This document shows positions 1 to 13,325 of a stretch of DNA of 64,000 nucleotides, in pieces. Below the pieces are notes generated by a model, which worked only from the letters and a program-made list of their open reading frames with translations, did no database searches and had not been told where the DNA came from. The stretch comes from Laguncularia racemosa. Taxonomy: Eukaryota > Streptophyta > Magnoliopsida > Myrtales > Combretaceae. The stretch's first letter is position 1. The number at the start of each line of letters is the position of its first letter. Location of the stretch: positions 6,758,001 to 6,822,000 of the forward strand of contig JBBMOL010000016.1 in NCBI GenBank assembly GCA_037954665.1, given 5' to 3'. A program made the translations under genes and the position numbers.

Positions 1-197
1 AACAAGGTTTGCGAACTGTATATGTTGACACTGATTTTTTTTTTTTTATAAATATTTATAGGCATTCTTTGAAAAAAAAAAAGTTGTTAAATCCAATACT
101 AAATGTGTCCAGTTATGCATCTGCTTTAGTAACATTGAAAGCAAAGTTCTCCTCGTGACGAAAGTTTCGGCTTATGTATCTGCTGTTCTTTTATTAG

Positions 198-3100
198 GTT
201 TTATGCAAGTGATGTTAGGTCGGAGAGTTATGAGGTGTTTGATAAATGCAAACGGAAGGTGGTGGTGACGGCAAATCCGACCATAATGGTGGAACCATTC
301 GTCAAGGACTTCCTTGGTGGGGATAAGGTCTTAGGGACGGAAATAGAAGTGAACCCAAAGACCAAGAAGGCCACTGGATTTGTGAAAAAACCTGGGGTTT
401 TGGTTGGAAAATGGAAGAGAATTGCCATCTTAAATGAGTTTGGTGATGAGTCCCCCGATCTTGGGATTGGAGATCGTGAGTCTGATCACGATTTCATGGC
501 AATTTGCAAGGTAGGCCACCTCATCTCATGGCACTTTAAATTCCTTGTTGGTGTATTTTGGTGTGGTAGTTAGGTAGGTGAAACTTTTATGTGTCTTTAA
601 TGTTTACTTTATCTTAGCAAAATGCTTTTATGGCAATGAAAAACATGTTCTCCTTATCTAAAATATCTAATATGATAATATAGTATAATATTTGGATATA
701 AAATATCTTTATTTTTAGGTTTAAATAATTTAATATTTAAAGTTTCATCTTTAAAAAATTTAGTATCTATACTTTACATATTAGTTTTTGGCTTTTATTT
801 ATAGTGCATGCTTAAATTTAATGTGGCGTATTTTTCATAAATATCATCCAATGATAGAACAATTTAAATTTTAGCTTATCAAAAGAACTAAAGAAATACA
901 CCTACATTTCCTATATTTTATCAAAAGCCATATGCAACATAGTCCCCCCATAGGCTTGATCCGATGTACCTTTTGAAATTTTAGCTAGAAACATAATTAA
1001 AAGGTAGATCAATTTGTAGGGAATGCTCTTTTAGAATCGATTATGGAAAATATAAAGTTGTTTCCTTAATTTTGTTGGAAATTCGGATGAGGTGCATGCT
1101 GCTACCTAGACCCACAACCTTAACTATACCACAACACTCCAGATGTCCACCTAAAAAGTAGGCGGCCCACTTTGGAAAAGTAATGAACCAAAAAGACCGC
1201 CCTCGATTTAAGAGTCCATGCAGTAATATATCACATGGAATCAATTAATGTTGTGTAGTTGTGCCAATACACAAGAGTAAAGACTTTGGTTGAGCCATAC
1301 AGATAACCTAACTAATAAATAGACTCAAGGGCCATACGCAATTACATCCCAATTTTGGAATTTTTTATCTTCAAACAACTCTTAGTAGCTTTATATATAT
1401 ATATATATTGCATCAACCTTCTTCTTTATTATTATTTTTTTTAGAGAAAAGGAGGGTTATAACACGAATGGTTCCTGAGATGTAAAAAATGAGGACCCTT
1501 ACTTTCATTGATAAATGTTCTAAGAAAATCTCACATGTATTTTAGCCCACTTGTGCTTAAATCTACATTTTGTGAACATGAAAAAAATGTTCAAAGTTAA
1601 TTGTACTTTTTTGTTTACCGAAAAAAAAAGGTTAATTGTCCTTTTCACTCCTTGACTTTTTGTGTGTGAGCAATTACCCGCTAGTTTTCAAAATATATAT
1701 TTAGATATATGAGTAGATAAAGTTCAATTTGGTTTGGTTGACTCCTAATCGAATTAAACTTTAAATATAAAATATAGTTTAGTTTAAGAGTTTTTGTAAA
1801 CTATAAAAAACTAATTGAATTCGGTTCATGACTTGAACCATAAATATTTACCAATCATTATTATTATTTTTTTAAGATATCAAATGATTGAAAACTATAT
1901 CCATTTGTAGAAGTATCATTAGAAGTTAGAACAAGGGAAGAAAAAAACTCCATCCGATATGCAAGCTTTTGTTTGTGTGTGTGTTTGTGTTTTGGGGTAA
2001 GAGGGCAAATTCATGTTGAAAAAATACTAACGAAGTTCACGTTCCACAACGCAAAATTCAAATATAATCCCAAATCTTCTAAATTAATTTAATTAGAATT
2101 TGAAAATGGAAAATGTAAATAAAAGAAAAAAAATAGATTAAGTTTTGGTATTTACATAAATAACGAAAGGATAAAGAGATTGTAACTTAAGTTTAATTAT
2201 CTTAATTATATAATATAAAGACAAACCTTTATATTTTCATATACTATTTCATTAGTTCTTTTAAAAAATATATAAAATGTATTTTTTTTTTAACACTTGA
2301 AATTGTTTGGTTCCATTCACCCTCTGAACCAATCACAATAGAATTATTCCAAATCAAACCGTAAAAAATAACTATAATTATGGTTTACTTTTTATGTATC
2401 CTTTGATTCACTCTTATGCCAATCTCTACTTAGATCCCTATAACTTCATAAAACTTAATTTTTCCTCTTCAAATCATAGTTAATACTCCTTAAAAATATA
2501 TCTTTAGTGGTTGTCCCAAGTCTGAGTATACTTTTAAAAAGTTTAAGGCATAAATGCCCAAGCATGAAAGTTCAACCAACGAATGAAAAGGTTGCGTCTT
2601 AATTACCATCCACTTGAATTGAAATCGAAGTCACTTATCCTTGATTTAATCACAAAATATAAAGGATCACAAAAGGAACTTGAAGTTGGCATGATATCTT
2701 GGTATGATAGCATATGATCAGTAATATTTGCTCAATCATTTATCTTATAACTGTAAATTATTCATTTAACAGAAACTTTATATAACTTTTTTTATCATAT
2801 GCTTTCTTAATATCGATTAATCATCTAACCATGCTATTACAAACTATATATTATATCTCATGTGTATATGTATATTATAAAGATAAAATTTTCTTATATG
2901 TATTTTGATTCTCCTTTATGTATATTTAGTATCTAAAGTTTTATTTTTAAAAAATTTAGTATATAGCAAATATTTTATATTGTATATTATTTCAAAATAT
3001 ATATACTAAATTTTTAAACAATAAAATTTAGATAACCGTTTTTCTAGATTCGAAAATAAAGGCACTTATGTGCCTCTTTGTCCCACGAATGAATATTTAC

Positions 3101-4008
3101 TTACTCGAATTTGATACAATAATCAGGCAGGCTACATGGTGCATCCAAGCAAATCAGCAACCCCGGTTCCACCAAAGCGGTTAAAGAACCGGATCATCTT
3201 CCATGATGGACGGTTAGTCCAACGTCCGAGCCCACTCAACGCGCTCTTGACCTATCTCTGGCTGCCATTTGGCTTCATCTTGTGTCTCGTCCGTGTCTAC
3301 TTCAATCTTCCTCTACCCGAGCGCATCGTACGCTACACGTACGAGATACTAGGCATCAGGCTCCAAATCAACGGCAATCCACCACCCCCACCTTCTCGTG
3401 GGTCCCCAGGAAACCTTTACGTATGCAATCACCGTTCAGCATTAGACCCCATTGTGATCGCCATTGCACTTAGACGTAAAGTATCGTGTGTCACATACAG
3501 TGTAAGTAAACTCTCAAGATTCCTGTCTCCAATCCCAGCCGTTGCTTTAACACGTGATCGTGAGGCTGACGCTGCACGCATCAAATCATTACTAGAAAAG
3601 GGGGATCTAGTAGTTTGCCCGGAAGGGACCACGTGTCGTGAGCCCTTCTTGCTGCGATTCAGTGCTTTGTTTGCAGAGTTAAGTGATAGGATCGTCCCGG
3701 TGGCAGTCGACTGTAAGCAGAGTATGTTTTATGGTACGACTGTACGTGGGATTAAGTTCTGGGACCCGTATTTCTTCTTCATGAATCCTAGGCCAAGGTA
3801 CGAGGTGACTTTTCTGGATAGGTTGCCGGAGGAGGTGACATGCAAGGCCGGAGGGAAGTCGGCAATCGAGGTGGCGAATTATGTGCAGAAAGTGTTGGGT
3901 GATGTTTTAGGGTTTGAGAGGACCAACTTGACTAGGAAGGATAAGTACATGCTGTTGGGTGGTAATGATGGTAAGGTTGAGTCCATGCATAATGCTAAGA
4001 AGGGTTAA
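198..4008 (+). CDS. GPAT8/GPAT4-like: sn-2 glycerol-3-phosphate acyltransferase, GPAT4/GPAT8 type (3' two exons; 5' part lies left of the window)
   Basis: Transfers an omega-oxidised acyl group from CoA to the sn-2 position of glycerol-3-phosphate and then removes the phosphate, giving 2-monoacylglycerol for cutin; family members act at the ER. Two exons are seen: 198-510 (acceptor AG at 196-197, phase 2) and 3127-4008 (acceptor CAG at 3124-3126, phase 0, stop at 4006-4008), separated by a 2.6-kb intron. Exon 1 encodes the end of the HAD-like phosphatase domain, with the motif GIGDRESDHDF conserved; this motif is kept in GPAT4/6/8 and degenerate in GPAT5/7. Exon 2 carries the PlsC acyltransferase domain: NHRSALD (the H-x4-D catalytic pair, His codon at 3430) and PEGTTCREP. 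The C-terminal GGNDGKVES resembles GPAT4/8 rather than GPAT6. The start codon and HAD motif I are outside the window. A GPAT6 assignment is the main alternative. Confidence 0.92.
511..3126 (+). other. Large GPAT intron (2616 bp), AT-rich
   Basis: Flanked by GT at 511-512 and CAG at 3124-3126, and phase 0, so it keeps the exons in frame. It contains a (TA)n run near 1393-1410, a GT-rich stretch near 1973-1996, a foldback MITE at 2929-3033 and one arm of a similar element near 720-800. I see no coding potential on either strand. Confidence 0.8.
2929..3033. mobile_element. Foldback MITE, copy in the GPAT intron
   Basis: The left arm starts TAGTATCTAAAGTTTTATTT and the right arm, read on the minus strand, starts GTTATCTAAATTTTATTG. 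The roughly 36-bp imperfect arms both run into AAATTTAGTATAT. The same architecture and near-identical arms recur at 24955-25066, so this is a dispersed family and not a chance palindrome. Non-autonomous; no ORF. Confidence 0.6.
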
Positions 4009-7000
4009 GGCTTGTCAGTCTAGTTGGTGAGGATTCAGTGATTACATAAGCGGTGTTGTTAATGAGAACGTTCGGAACACTCGACAAAAAAAACAAAAAA
4101 TAAGAAATTTTACCATATTATCCTAGATAAATCATTTATATTATGTTAAAAAGTTATTTTATTTGATCATTTATCAAGTGTTTGGAAGCATTCATTAGTA
4201 CTATTTTCATATTATTATTACTATTTTTTATGTCATTTGGGTCATTGGATGTTCGATTTAATGAAACTGCTAATAATTGTATTATTTTCCCCCCTGCTGT
4301 AAACTCAAAATTATGGTTAATGTGATGGCCAGTCAGCAGATTAGTTTATTATATTGGGAGCTTTCAAGGTTCAGTGGTTGTTCAAAAATCTTTCATGAGT
4401 TGTAAGTTTTTTAAGAAGGTTTTGTAGGTACAGCAATGTTACACAATTAAATCTAATTGTTATCTGTCGATGTCTTATATTACAAGATTTAACTTGAATA
4501 GATACAGATTATGGTATAGAAATCATAACTAATTGATAGTACTATTTCTATGTCATGGTTCAGTCGTCAATTCGACCATGTTTATATTGTTTGATCTGGA
4601 AAAACCTTGTATCTAGACGCTGTACACTAGTTGTCCAGTTAACAATAATTGGGCATAACTTTCAAATTTTGTTACGATAACTGTGTTTTAATATCAGTAA
4701 TCATTGCTTGTAAAAAGCCTGTGATGATGGAATCAAAAACCCATATAGATGAAGATCAAATTGGGACATGGGAATAGACTCTATTTTATACGCCACTGTT
4801 TTATCAATGCTGCATCCAACAAATTTAATATATGAATCTTAAAATATGAATTAAGACAACTTCCTATTATAACAATCACATTGCAAGAAAAGGTGGTGCT
4901 GCCACTTCATTTAGGAGGGCTAGCTGATAAATCAGTGTCGTTGACTAAGATGATTAAGGTTTGCAAATAATTTTATTTAATTAATAATACTAATTTCCTC
5001 ATGAACATTAAACACATAATGCAGATGACAATTAATTCAACTCTAAACAATCATTGGTGAATTAGTGAAGGAAAGCAAATAATAGGAATTTCTCCCTAAA
5101 TCATAGTTATGGTTTGAGTATCAACATATTTTAGTAAATTTTATCGATTTTAGCCTTAATCCCAAGCTCTTACCCTCCTCCACTATGTCTAAAATGAGGT
5201 AAAGAACCAAGATGGAAAAGAAAAAGTATGAACATGGAACTACAAACGAAAGAAAATAGAAGTTAAGAATTTTTTTTTTTTTTGTTTAGATAAAGAAAAA
5301 GGGGAAAGAAGGAAAATAAGCAATTTTTTTTAAAATAAAATTTAAAAATAATTTTGACCAGTCAATTACTACATTATCCTTTGTATGAGAGGTTGCTATA
5401 GGTGGCTCATAATCTTAATCATTGAATAAATCCGAGATGCAAGGACCAAATGAGAATTACATTGGATGAAATTTTGGCTATTAATGGTTCAAATTGAAAC
5501 TTTTATTTCTAACATAAGATCAATAGCTTTGGGCTTAGCTTAGGCTAGACTTAGGCCCAAGCCTTCTTAAGCCTATAAAAAAGAAGCTCATTTCTTGTTA
5601 AATAGAAGCTTAAGGCTCATATTACCAAAAGAAAACCTAAAAGGGGCTTAAAGGACATGTTCCAAACTTATTTTTCATGTGCAAAAATTGAGCAAGGTTA
5701 TAGGAGGATATACTAGTCTAGTGATGATCCATATTCTAACCTTGCCAAGTTAGATCCCTTAGATATTCCTAATTGAGTCCAAATCCGTAGACCCACCATG
5801 AGTCCAAGAAGTCCATCAATAGCATTAAATTGGGCTAAAAAAAAATAATTACTATAATAGTCTTCCACATCCTTAATAAAGAAATGAGGATTTAAAAAGA
5901 AAGGTGATTGTTTAAATTATAACTCTTGTTTTCACCTAATCACTCTAATTTGGAGAAAAATAAATTATCGAGTCCAAAGTATTTGATTCCCTTTTCTTTC
6001 CCTCTCAATGTCGTCTCTTTTCAATCAATAAAACAATCATTATAACGCTATTATCCATTCACTTCACCATATTAATAATCCCATTTGAGCCTTATTTCTT
6101 ATGGTTAATTATTACAACGTTTAATTATATTTTAGAATTATAATAGTAATTTTATAAAAAAATCTTTATTATAAAAAAACATTGAATAATCATTTATTAC
6201 TCAAACTAATAAATAATTATTTAATATTAGAGTTTTATTTGTTCACAAAACATTCATGAAAAATAAAATCAGTAAATAATAAATTTTATTTCACTCTGTA
6301 AAAATAATTATTCTATGGACAAGTGAAATTACTTTTTTTTTTTTGTCCTTAAGTTATTCCTTCACTTTCCTCCATTCCAACAGGGATTTGGATTCCACAA
6401 CATTTCACCTCACCTAATTCCGACCGGTGAATAAATGACACTTCCACGTCGTTGCTAAGTAGGTAGGTGTCCCTGTTGTAAGCGAAAGTCCCATTAAGCA
6501 TGGGAAAAGGTATGTGATGCATGAAAGCTCCGACCAGAATTTCGTATTTAAGGACAACTTCCACGTGCCACGAAGAATATACTCTACGATCCAAAAAATG
6601 ATTTTTCCAACACGAAAACAAAAACGAATGGCGAGAAAAAAAAAAAAAAAAGGGAAAAGGGAAAAGGAAAAACCAAACCTTTTCTTTTGCTACCTTCGAA
6701 CGAGTACCTTTCCGTGACGCATTTCTTGAAAACGGCTTTTGCAGCGGAGATTCCATAAATTTTTCCCACTTTTCCTATGGTATTATCAAAAAACTTTACA
6801 CCCACTGATAATATTTAAATTTTATTATATTATCCTTCAAGAATATATATAATATATATATATTACTTGCTTTTTTATTTTTTTATTAATGTCATGAACA
6901 TACAAAAAAAAACTATATTTTATTGATACATAATAATAAATAAAAATTTATCACTTAATCTCCCTAATAAAAATAGGCTATGTATTGAAAAAATTAGATA

Positions 7001-7749
7001 TATAACCGGCAAATTTTATTTATATATTATTCAAATTTAATTTAATATTTATTTGAATTTAATTAAAAATCAAATAGCTTAAACTCAAAATTAAATTACT
7101 TAAATAATTATCAATTCGAGATCGAATTTTATGATATTTAATTTAATCAACATAGGTTTAATCGGATGCAAATAGGACTCGTGAAAAACCACGAGTTCTT
7201 AGTTCATGCGCATACGTAACAACCATCAGCCATCGACCCCCCCCTTTATTTCTTTTTCCAACGCTGACCTTACTCTGACTAAGTGCGGCTCAGATTCATT
7301 TCCAATGATTTTCCCAGAATACCCCTATCGATTTTCACTATTGACGTACATTATGCCCAAACGACGTAGTAAATATTAAGAAGTAGAGGGGCAAATCATG
7401 TCTTCGTGGTGCGAGGATGACATTCCACGTGTCAAACTCTCAGCCCTCTTTTGTTGGTTCTAGGAACACCACTCGGATTTTTTCCAGCTTTTTCAAACGA
7501 TAAAATAAAAACACAATGCGGGAGAAAAATAATATTTTAAATATTACAATAATTTTATGTTTCGTACGTTTTATCCTTTCAAACTCATAACTAACCAGAC
7601 AAGGCAAACAAGAACGAGAAAAAAAAGAAGAAACAGCAACTGTTGCAAAACGTTGTCTTCTCATCCTAAGACCCAGTACGGAAATGTTATAGAGAGCTTA
7701 AGCTTCTGGTTGTTGTGTTGACGTGTTGTAGTTGAAGCAGCAAAGAGCA
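4009..7749. other. Intergenic: GPAT 3' region and PHT4;4 upstream region
   Basis: AT-rich. The first few hundred bases should hold the GPAT 3' UTR. From about 6350 to 6800 and 7200 to 7749 base composition is more balanced, with two CACGTG G-boxes (6562-6567 and 7426-7431), consistent with the promoter side of the plus-strand transporter gene. There is an (AT)-rich run at 6845-6865. The open frames in this interval are low-complexity Lys/Phe-rich stretches on both strands and I do not regard them as genes. Confidence 0.6.
7426..7431. promoter_or_regulatory. G-box (CACGTG) upstream of the PHT4;4-like gene
   Basis: A perfect palindromic CACGTG, extended to CCACGTGTC, lies about 320 bp upstream of the ATG at 7750. 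G-boxes bind bHLH and bZIP factors in light and ABA responses, and the Arabidopsis relative is light-induced. Function here is inferred only from position. Another CACGTG lies at 6562-6567. Confidence 0.4.
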
Positions 7750-10700
7750 ATGGCTATCGGAAATTTAATCTCTAATCGTAATTTCGGTTCTTTTATTGGT
7801 TCAGGTACTATTTATAGAGAATTAATATTTAAAGTTTTAAACTCTTTTTTTTTAAATGGGTAATGTTAATGGTTTTAAACTTTATTTAGTTGAATTTCGT
7901 TATTTTTAATTTTAGTGTTGATGTTTATGCACGACTAGTTGAAGGACTTAAGTGGCATTTATGTAAATCTTAGCTTTTGAAGGACTTGAGTGGCTACAGT
8001 TTAGAACTTTATTGAATTTTTGTTCAGTTAATTCATATGAATGGTGATGGATATTGGATATTGGCAAATATGAGTGAAGTCAAGTCGGGGTGTGTTTGTT
8101 TCCCTAAAAACAATTACAAAACTTTATTTGATTGAATTTCACTATTTTAATATCAGTCTTAATTTTTACGCATGTACAGTTGATGAATTTTCCACTGTTA
8201 AATTTGGCAACTTTTTGCTGGTTTTGGATTGGCATTTATGTAAACTATACTTTTTGGAGGATTTAACTGGCTATTGTAAAGCAAAGTCTATAGCTTTACT
8301 GAATTTTTGTTCAGTTCGATTCTCTTGAATGGAGATGAATATTGGGTATGACAATATGGAGCGCATTAGGGTGTGTTTGTTCCGCGATAACTTTCTATGA
8401 TCAAGTAAATTAAATGCTCCTACGGATTATCCTTATTTGGTTTAATTTTGATAAGAATATGGATGGAATTTTTAGCTATGTCTATAAGTACTGTTGGTTC
8501 TTAAAAACCTTCTTAAGGCTTCAAATTATTGATTTAGTAGCTTGCATTCGATGCTTGAGTTTTATCCATGATTATTTTGGATAGAGTTGGAGAGTGGTAA
8601 TCTTGTTGCATGTGTTCATTTGGGTGTTACAGGCCTTCAAGATTCTCGCAGCAGATATAGCTTTGTATCTGGTTGTGTTCTCTTTGGGATCTAAACTCCA
8701 ATATGTCGTAGGGCGTGGTTTATATCAGATAATTAAGCTACACCATGCTAGTATTGCCAAAAGAAGTTTAGTTTTTCTGGGAAAATGAGGGTCTTGATTT
8801 AATAGATTTTCATCTTTCCGGTCATTATGATACATGCATGAGAAAAAGGTTGATGCAACCGGTTGTTCCTATTTATAGATGCATTTTCCATTAGTTTGTA
8901 CACATAAAAGGATATGGGATCCTAAACATAGAAAATGGGGCATATGAGTGGTTCCCATTCTCGAATATGTTAAAAGATCAATGGAAAATACACCTACTTT
9001 TACATACAATGATCCTACCTACCTTTTCTTTTTCCTACATGCATTGAACTTCGCCCAAGCCTCCCCTGAACTTTATTATGTTTGACTTAAATTTCTTGCT
9101 ATTGGTAGGAAATATAAGTCGAACAGAAAAGGCATTCTCACATCATGGAAGAGGATCAATAGCGAAATGTGCTGCAGGGAATGGTTTATACCAAAAGATT
9201 TGCAGACCAAGAGAGTATTTTTCCATATCCAATTACTCATATAGTCGTTTTGATGCCATGCCTCCTCCTCTTAGCAGAAGTTCAGGGACCCAAGCTTCCT
9301 TATCTGAAGAAAAAGAGATCCCGCCTGTAAGACACCAGAAGCTCGGTCAAAGTAGTACTGATAATTTTCATAGGATAAAAGCCAGAGGTTGTTGCTATCC
9401 TTTGTCAAGTTCTTGCCGCAGAAATCGTGCTTTCTACAAGTCGGAGGAATATGATATTGTAGAAGCAAAGTTGGAGTCTCTGACTTCCCCAGAGCTATCA
9501 AGTGGACTTATTTTACCGGAAGAGACTGCACAAGAGGCTGCACCATGGTGGGAGCAGTTTCCAAAGCGCTGGGTGATTGTGTTGCTTTGCTTTGCTGCAT
9601 TTCTATTGTGCAATATGGACAGGGTATTCTTGCTTTCCTCTAGAATTTCGCCTTCCCTGGCACTTCAATTCAATTTCTATAGATTGATGCTTTTTGCTTT
9701 TATGGGCATATTGCCATGATGACTAGTTATGTTCTACATTTGAGCCTGACATTGCAAATTCAGACAACCATATATCTCCAGCATTATCACATTGTGACAT
9801 GTCTATTTGGGTAAATTAGGTCAACATGAGCATTGCAATACTTCCGATGTCGCAAGAGTTCGGCTGGAACAGTGCAACTGTTGGATTGATTCAGTCCTCT
9901 TTCTTTTGGGGTTATCTGCTCACCCAGGTTCAACTCGGAAAACAATAATATTTTCTGGATTTTATGTGCTTATCATCATTTTCACAAGAATCCTGGGAGA
10001 GGATATTCTTTCTTTTATTTTTCTTGGTCCTTTTTAGATATATGGACATGAAAAATGATAAATAGGAAGTAAAAGGAGTTCATAAAGTCCATCAAGAATT
10101 ATGTGTATTAATAAGGATTGGGCCATATGTCCTTACACTGTTTGAATGATAAAATTTAAAAAATATTATTAGTTCATTTCAAGTTTTTGATGGAATTTCT
10201 CAATTTCTTTTCTCATTGTGTCATTTCACTATGAATGCCAAAGTTTTCTCGCTAAAACTTTCTTATCTTGGATGATTTTGGCCCTACCTTTCTATTGGAT
10301 GTTTCTTTGTTGCAGATTCTTGGAGGCATATGGGCAGATAAACTTGGTGGGAAGTTAGTATTAGGTTTTGGAGTTGTCTGGTGGTCAGTAGCAACAGTCT
10401 TGACACCTATCGCAGCAAGAATTGGGCTTCCTTTTTTGCTCATCATGCGTGCATTTATGGGGATTGGTGAGGTCGGTCCTTTTGCATGATGCAGTTTAAT
10501 TATTGCTTATTAATGCCCACCAGGCTCCCGGAAACTGCTCTGACTAAGATAATTTTCCTAAAAGCATGAACTGTATGTAAGCAATGTCTAAGCGCTCTAA
10601 GAAAATCAAAAGGTTTAATCATGTCAATAGAGAGAATAATTGTACTGCACAACTATCAATTTGTGTTTGTTTGGGGTGTCCCAAGTATAATTGATACTAT

Positions 10701-13325
10701 AACTGAAGAGAACATAATTGTTTTCCTGTCATAATTCGTAAAGGTATTCTTGATTATTGTAGTCTTATTTTTTTCCTGCAGGGTGTAGCCATGCCTGCTA
10801 TGAACAATTTACTTTCAAAGTGGATTCCAGTGTCAGAAAGGAGCAGATCATTGTCTCTTGTGTACAGTGGAATGTATCTTGGTTCTGTCATTGGGTTGGC
10901 CTTCTCTCCTATTCTAATTCACAACTTTGGTTGGCCATCCGTCTTCTATGCATTTGGTTCTCTTGGAAGTGTGTGGTTTGCCTTATGGCTAAGAAAAGTG
11001 AGTTTGGTTCTTTCTCCAAAGTGACAGATAGTCTCACCATTCGGAGATGATATCTTATGACTCGTGTTTGAACTGCATGCAACTATGAATGTCTTTTTTA
11101 TTTATCATAAAAGTAGGACCATGATATGTGCGCTGAACAGAAATTCCATGCTGTCATTTTTTATACTCTGTTGCACATGTTATCTTTATAGGCATACAGC
11201 TCACCCAAGGAAGACCCAGAGCTTAGTGCAAGTGAAAAGAGATTAATATTAAGTGGCAATACATCAAAGGAACCTGTCACGGTCATTCCATGGAAATTGA
11301 TTTTGTCGAAAGCACCTGTTTGGGCTCTCATAATCTCCCACTTCTGCCATAACTGGGGAACTTTCATTCTTCTGACATGGATGCCTACATACTACAATCA
11401 GGTACTGGAATCACTGGCATTATGGTGGGTGCATGTTCACGCCACAAAATAAGTATTATTTGTATGTTTCATCTCAAAAATTTATAGATGAAAATAGCTT
11501 TGAGCCTTTCAATCATGAATGTTGGCATCTACTCCATCTAAGAGCATTGTTGTCTGCTATGCATAAATTATCATTACATTAAGTAGGATTTTAAGTGGGC
11601 TTCCCTTATTTTGTGGGTTGTACTTGGATATTGTGTTGAACTTGTAATACTACTCTTGTGTTTACATCTTTCTGCTAGCTAACTAGCTTATTCTCTTGGT
11701 GAAATGCAAATAGCTCCTAAAATGGGTGACTTCGAGAATGCATGTCAAAGGCTTTGTTTTCGGTGCTCTCCATTGAGGAGATAGTTAATGCATTAAGCGC
11801 TCTTAGAAGGGATATGAACATTCTGCGAAATTCCATCCCTACTAATCTAGGAACATAGAGCTTACCTTGCGTGCACTTTTGCAATTCTCCCAGTTTGATT
11901 TGTATTTATCTTGATTGTCGGTATCCTTCATCAGGTTTTGAAGTTTAATCTCACCGAATCTGGCCTCTTCTGTGTCTTGCCATGGTTGACAATGGCAGTT
12001 TTTGCTAATATAGGAGGCTGGATTGCAGATACTTTGGTTAGTAAGGGTGTCTCCATAACTAATGTTCGAAAGGTAAATACTTCTACTGTCATTTCCAAAT
12101 ATGCATAAAAAAGATCAAGAAAAGCCATGTAGCACTTCTGATAATGTTCATACTACAAAATTTCTGTTAGTCTCTTGATGCTAGAGCACGCACATAAGTA
12201 GTGGGCCTCTGTTGTATATCACCCTTGATTTGATCTGATCTTTTGGTTTCTTATGATATCAAGTAACTCGCATATTAATTGCCAAAACATTTGTTCTTTC
12301 TAAAAAGACAACAGGTCTATAATACACTCTTTATGTTGCAGATAATGCAATCAATTGGATTTTTGGGTCCAGCTTTCTTCCTCACCCAGCTGAGCCATGT
12401 GAAGACACCCACTTTAGCAGTTCTATGTATGGCATGTAGTCAGGTCTGAGTAAAACCTCTTCATGCTCTCACTTGAGGTTATGTGACATCAGAAATGTGC
12501 CAGTATAGCAGGAAACACTTCCTTAGCTCAAGTAGATTTAATCTCGCACTTCAAATCCTGCCTGGACATGATGATATGTTTTCTGTCTTTTTGTAAGGGA
12601 AGACCAGTAGATCGGAAGAGTAATCAAGCATAAATGCAAATTGAGATCGAATTTTAAACTCATCGTAATGCCACCTAGTGAGGACTTAATTGAAAATTAT
12701 CCAGCTAGGAGAAATTATGCTTACCAAAAAACCAAAAATAAGTTCCATCATTTTTGTTCAATCATTTTCAAGGAGTCAATCTTGTGGACAATGGAGCTGA
12801 TCTATTTTTTCCTTCCTCTACAGGGTTCTGATGCATTCTCACAGTCAGGCCTGTATTCCAATCATCAAGATATTGGACCACGCTATGCTGTAAGTGCTTG
12901 CTCTTTTTAGTGGAACTGGACTGGACTCTGGTTATGATTCTAGCAGAAACCTTTTGCCTTTTTTTTCTTTTAGAAATACCCAATCCATTTATTCAGTTAA
13001 GGGAGCCGGTTATTTCATTTTGCATGATATGTGAGCTTTATGCAATTCAACCACAGGGAGTATTGCTAGGACTATCAAACACAGCAGGAGTACTTGCTGG
13101 TGTGTTTGGTACAGCTGCAACAGGTTATATACTTCAAAGAGGTATGCTCATGCAGATATTACCCTGTTTTGAACTTTCTTAGCCTCTTATATGGTTTGTA
13201 TTAAATTTAAAAAACTTCAATATGCAGGTTCTTGGGACGATGTCTTTAAGGTGGCTGTGGCATTATACATCATAGGCACATTGGTGTGGAACTTCTTTGC
13301 CACTGGAGAGAGAGTTCTTGAGTGA
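7750..13325 (+). CDS. PHT4;4: Plastid anion/ascorbate transporter PHT4;4 (ANTR2) type, major facilitator family, complete, 582 aa
   Basis: Major facilitator of the PHT4 family; the Arabidopsis relative is a chloroplast-envelope ascorbate transporter. Eleven exons rebuild one frame: 7750-7804, 9109-9623, 9820-9927, 10316-10471, 10782-10997, 11192-11401, 11935-12072, 12342-12443, 12824-12889, 13057-13141, 13228-13325. All introns are GT..AG and all phases agree (1749 nt, 582 codons plus stop). The start MAIGNLISNRNFGSFIGS matches the family's N-terminus. Residues 1 to about 160 are a polar, Ser/Arg-rich plastid-targeting and linker region. The 12-helix core begins at FPKRWVIVLLCFAAFLLCNM and includes NMSIAILPMS, the GGIWADKLGGK loop and CHNWGTFILLTWMPTYY. 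It is convergent with CYP86A, 854 bp away. Nothing in it is broken. Longer than the 541-aa Arabidopsis protein because of the N-terminal linker. Confidence 0.95.
7881..8400 (+). repeat. Diverged tandem duplication in PHT4;4 intron 1
   Basis: Copy A (7881-8122) and copy B (8123 to about 8400) share ordered blocks: TTTATTTxxTTGAATTTC, GGCATTTATGTAAA, a GAGGA/GACTT...GGCTA segment, CTGAATTTTTGTTCAGTT, GAATGGxGATG and GGGTGTGTTTGTT. Copies differ by many substitutions and small indels, so the duplication is old. It lies wholly within the 1.3-kb first intron. Confidence 0.6.
8633..8788 (+). pseudogene. Possible decayed or alternative exon inside PHT4;4 intron 1
   Basis: An AG (8631-8632) precedes an open stretch ending in TGA at 8786-8788. 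Around 8690-8745 it resembles the beginning of coding exon 2 (about 9150-9205): both encode GS...G.GLYQ, with a shared TGGTTTATA core. Splicing from exon 1 (phase 1) would put it out of frame and hit a stop, so it cannot be a normal coding exon. It may be an old exon duplicate or may introduce a premature stop. Similarity is modest and could be chance. Confidence 0.3.

Noticed and set aside
6349..6805. Overlapping Phe- and Lys-rich frames on both strands
   Set aside because: Generated by A/T homopolymers. No homologue, no splice structure, and it lies in the probable transporter promoter.
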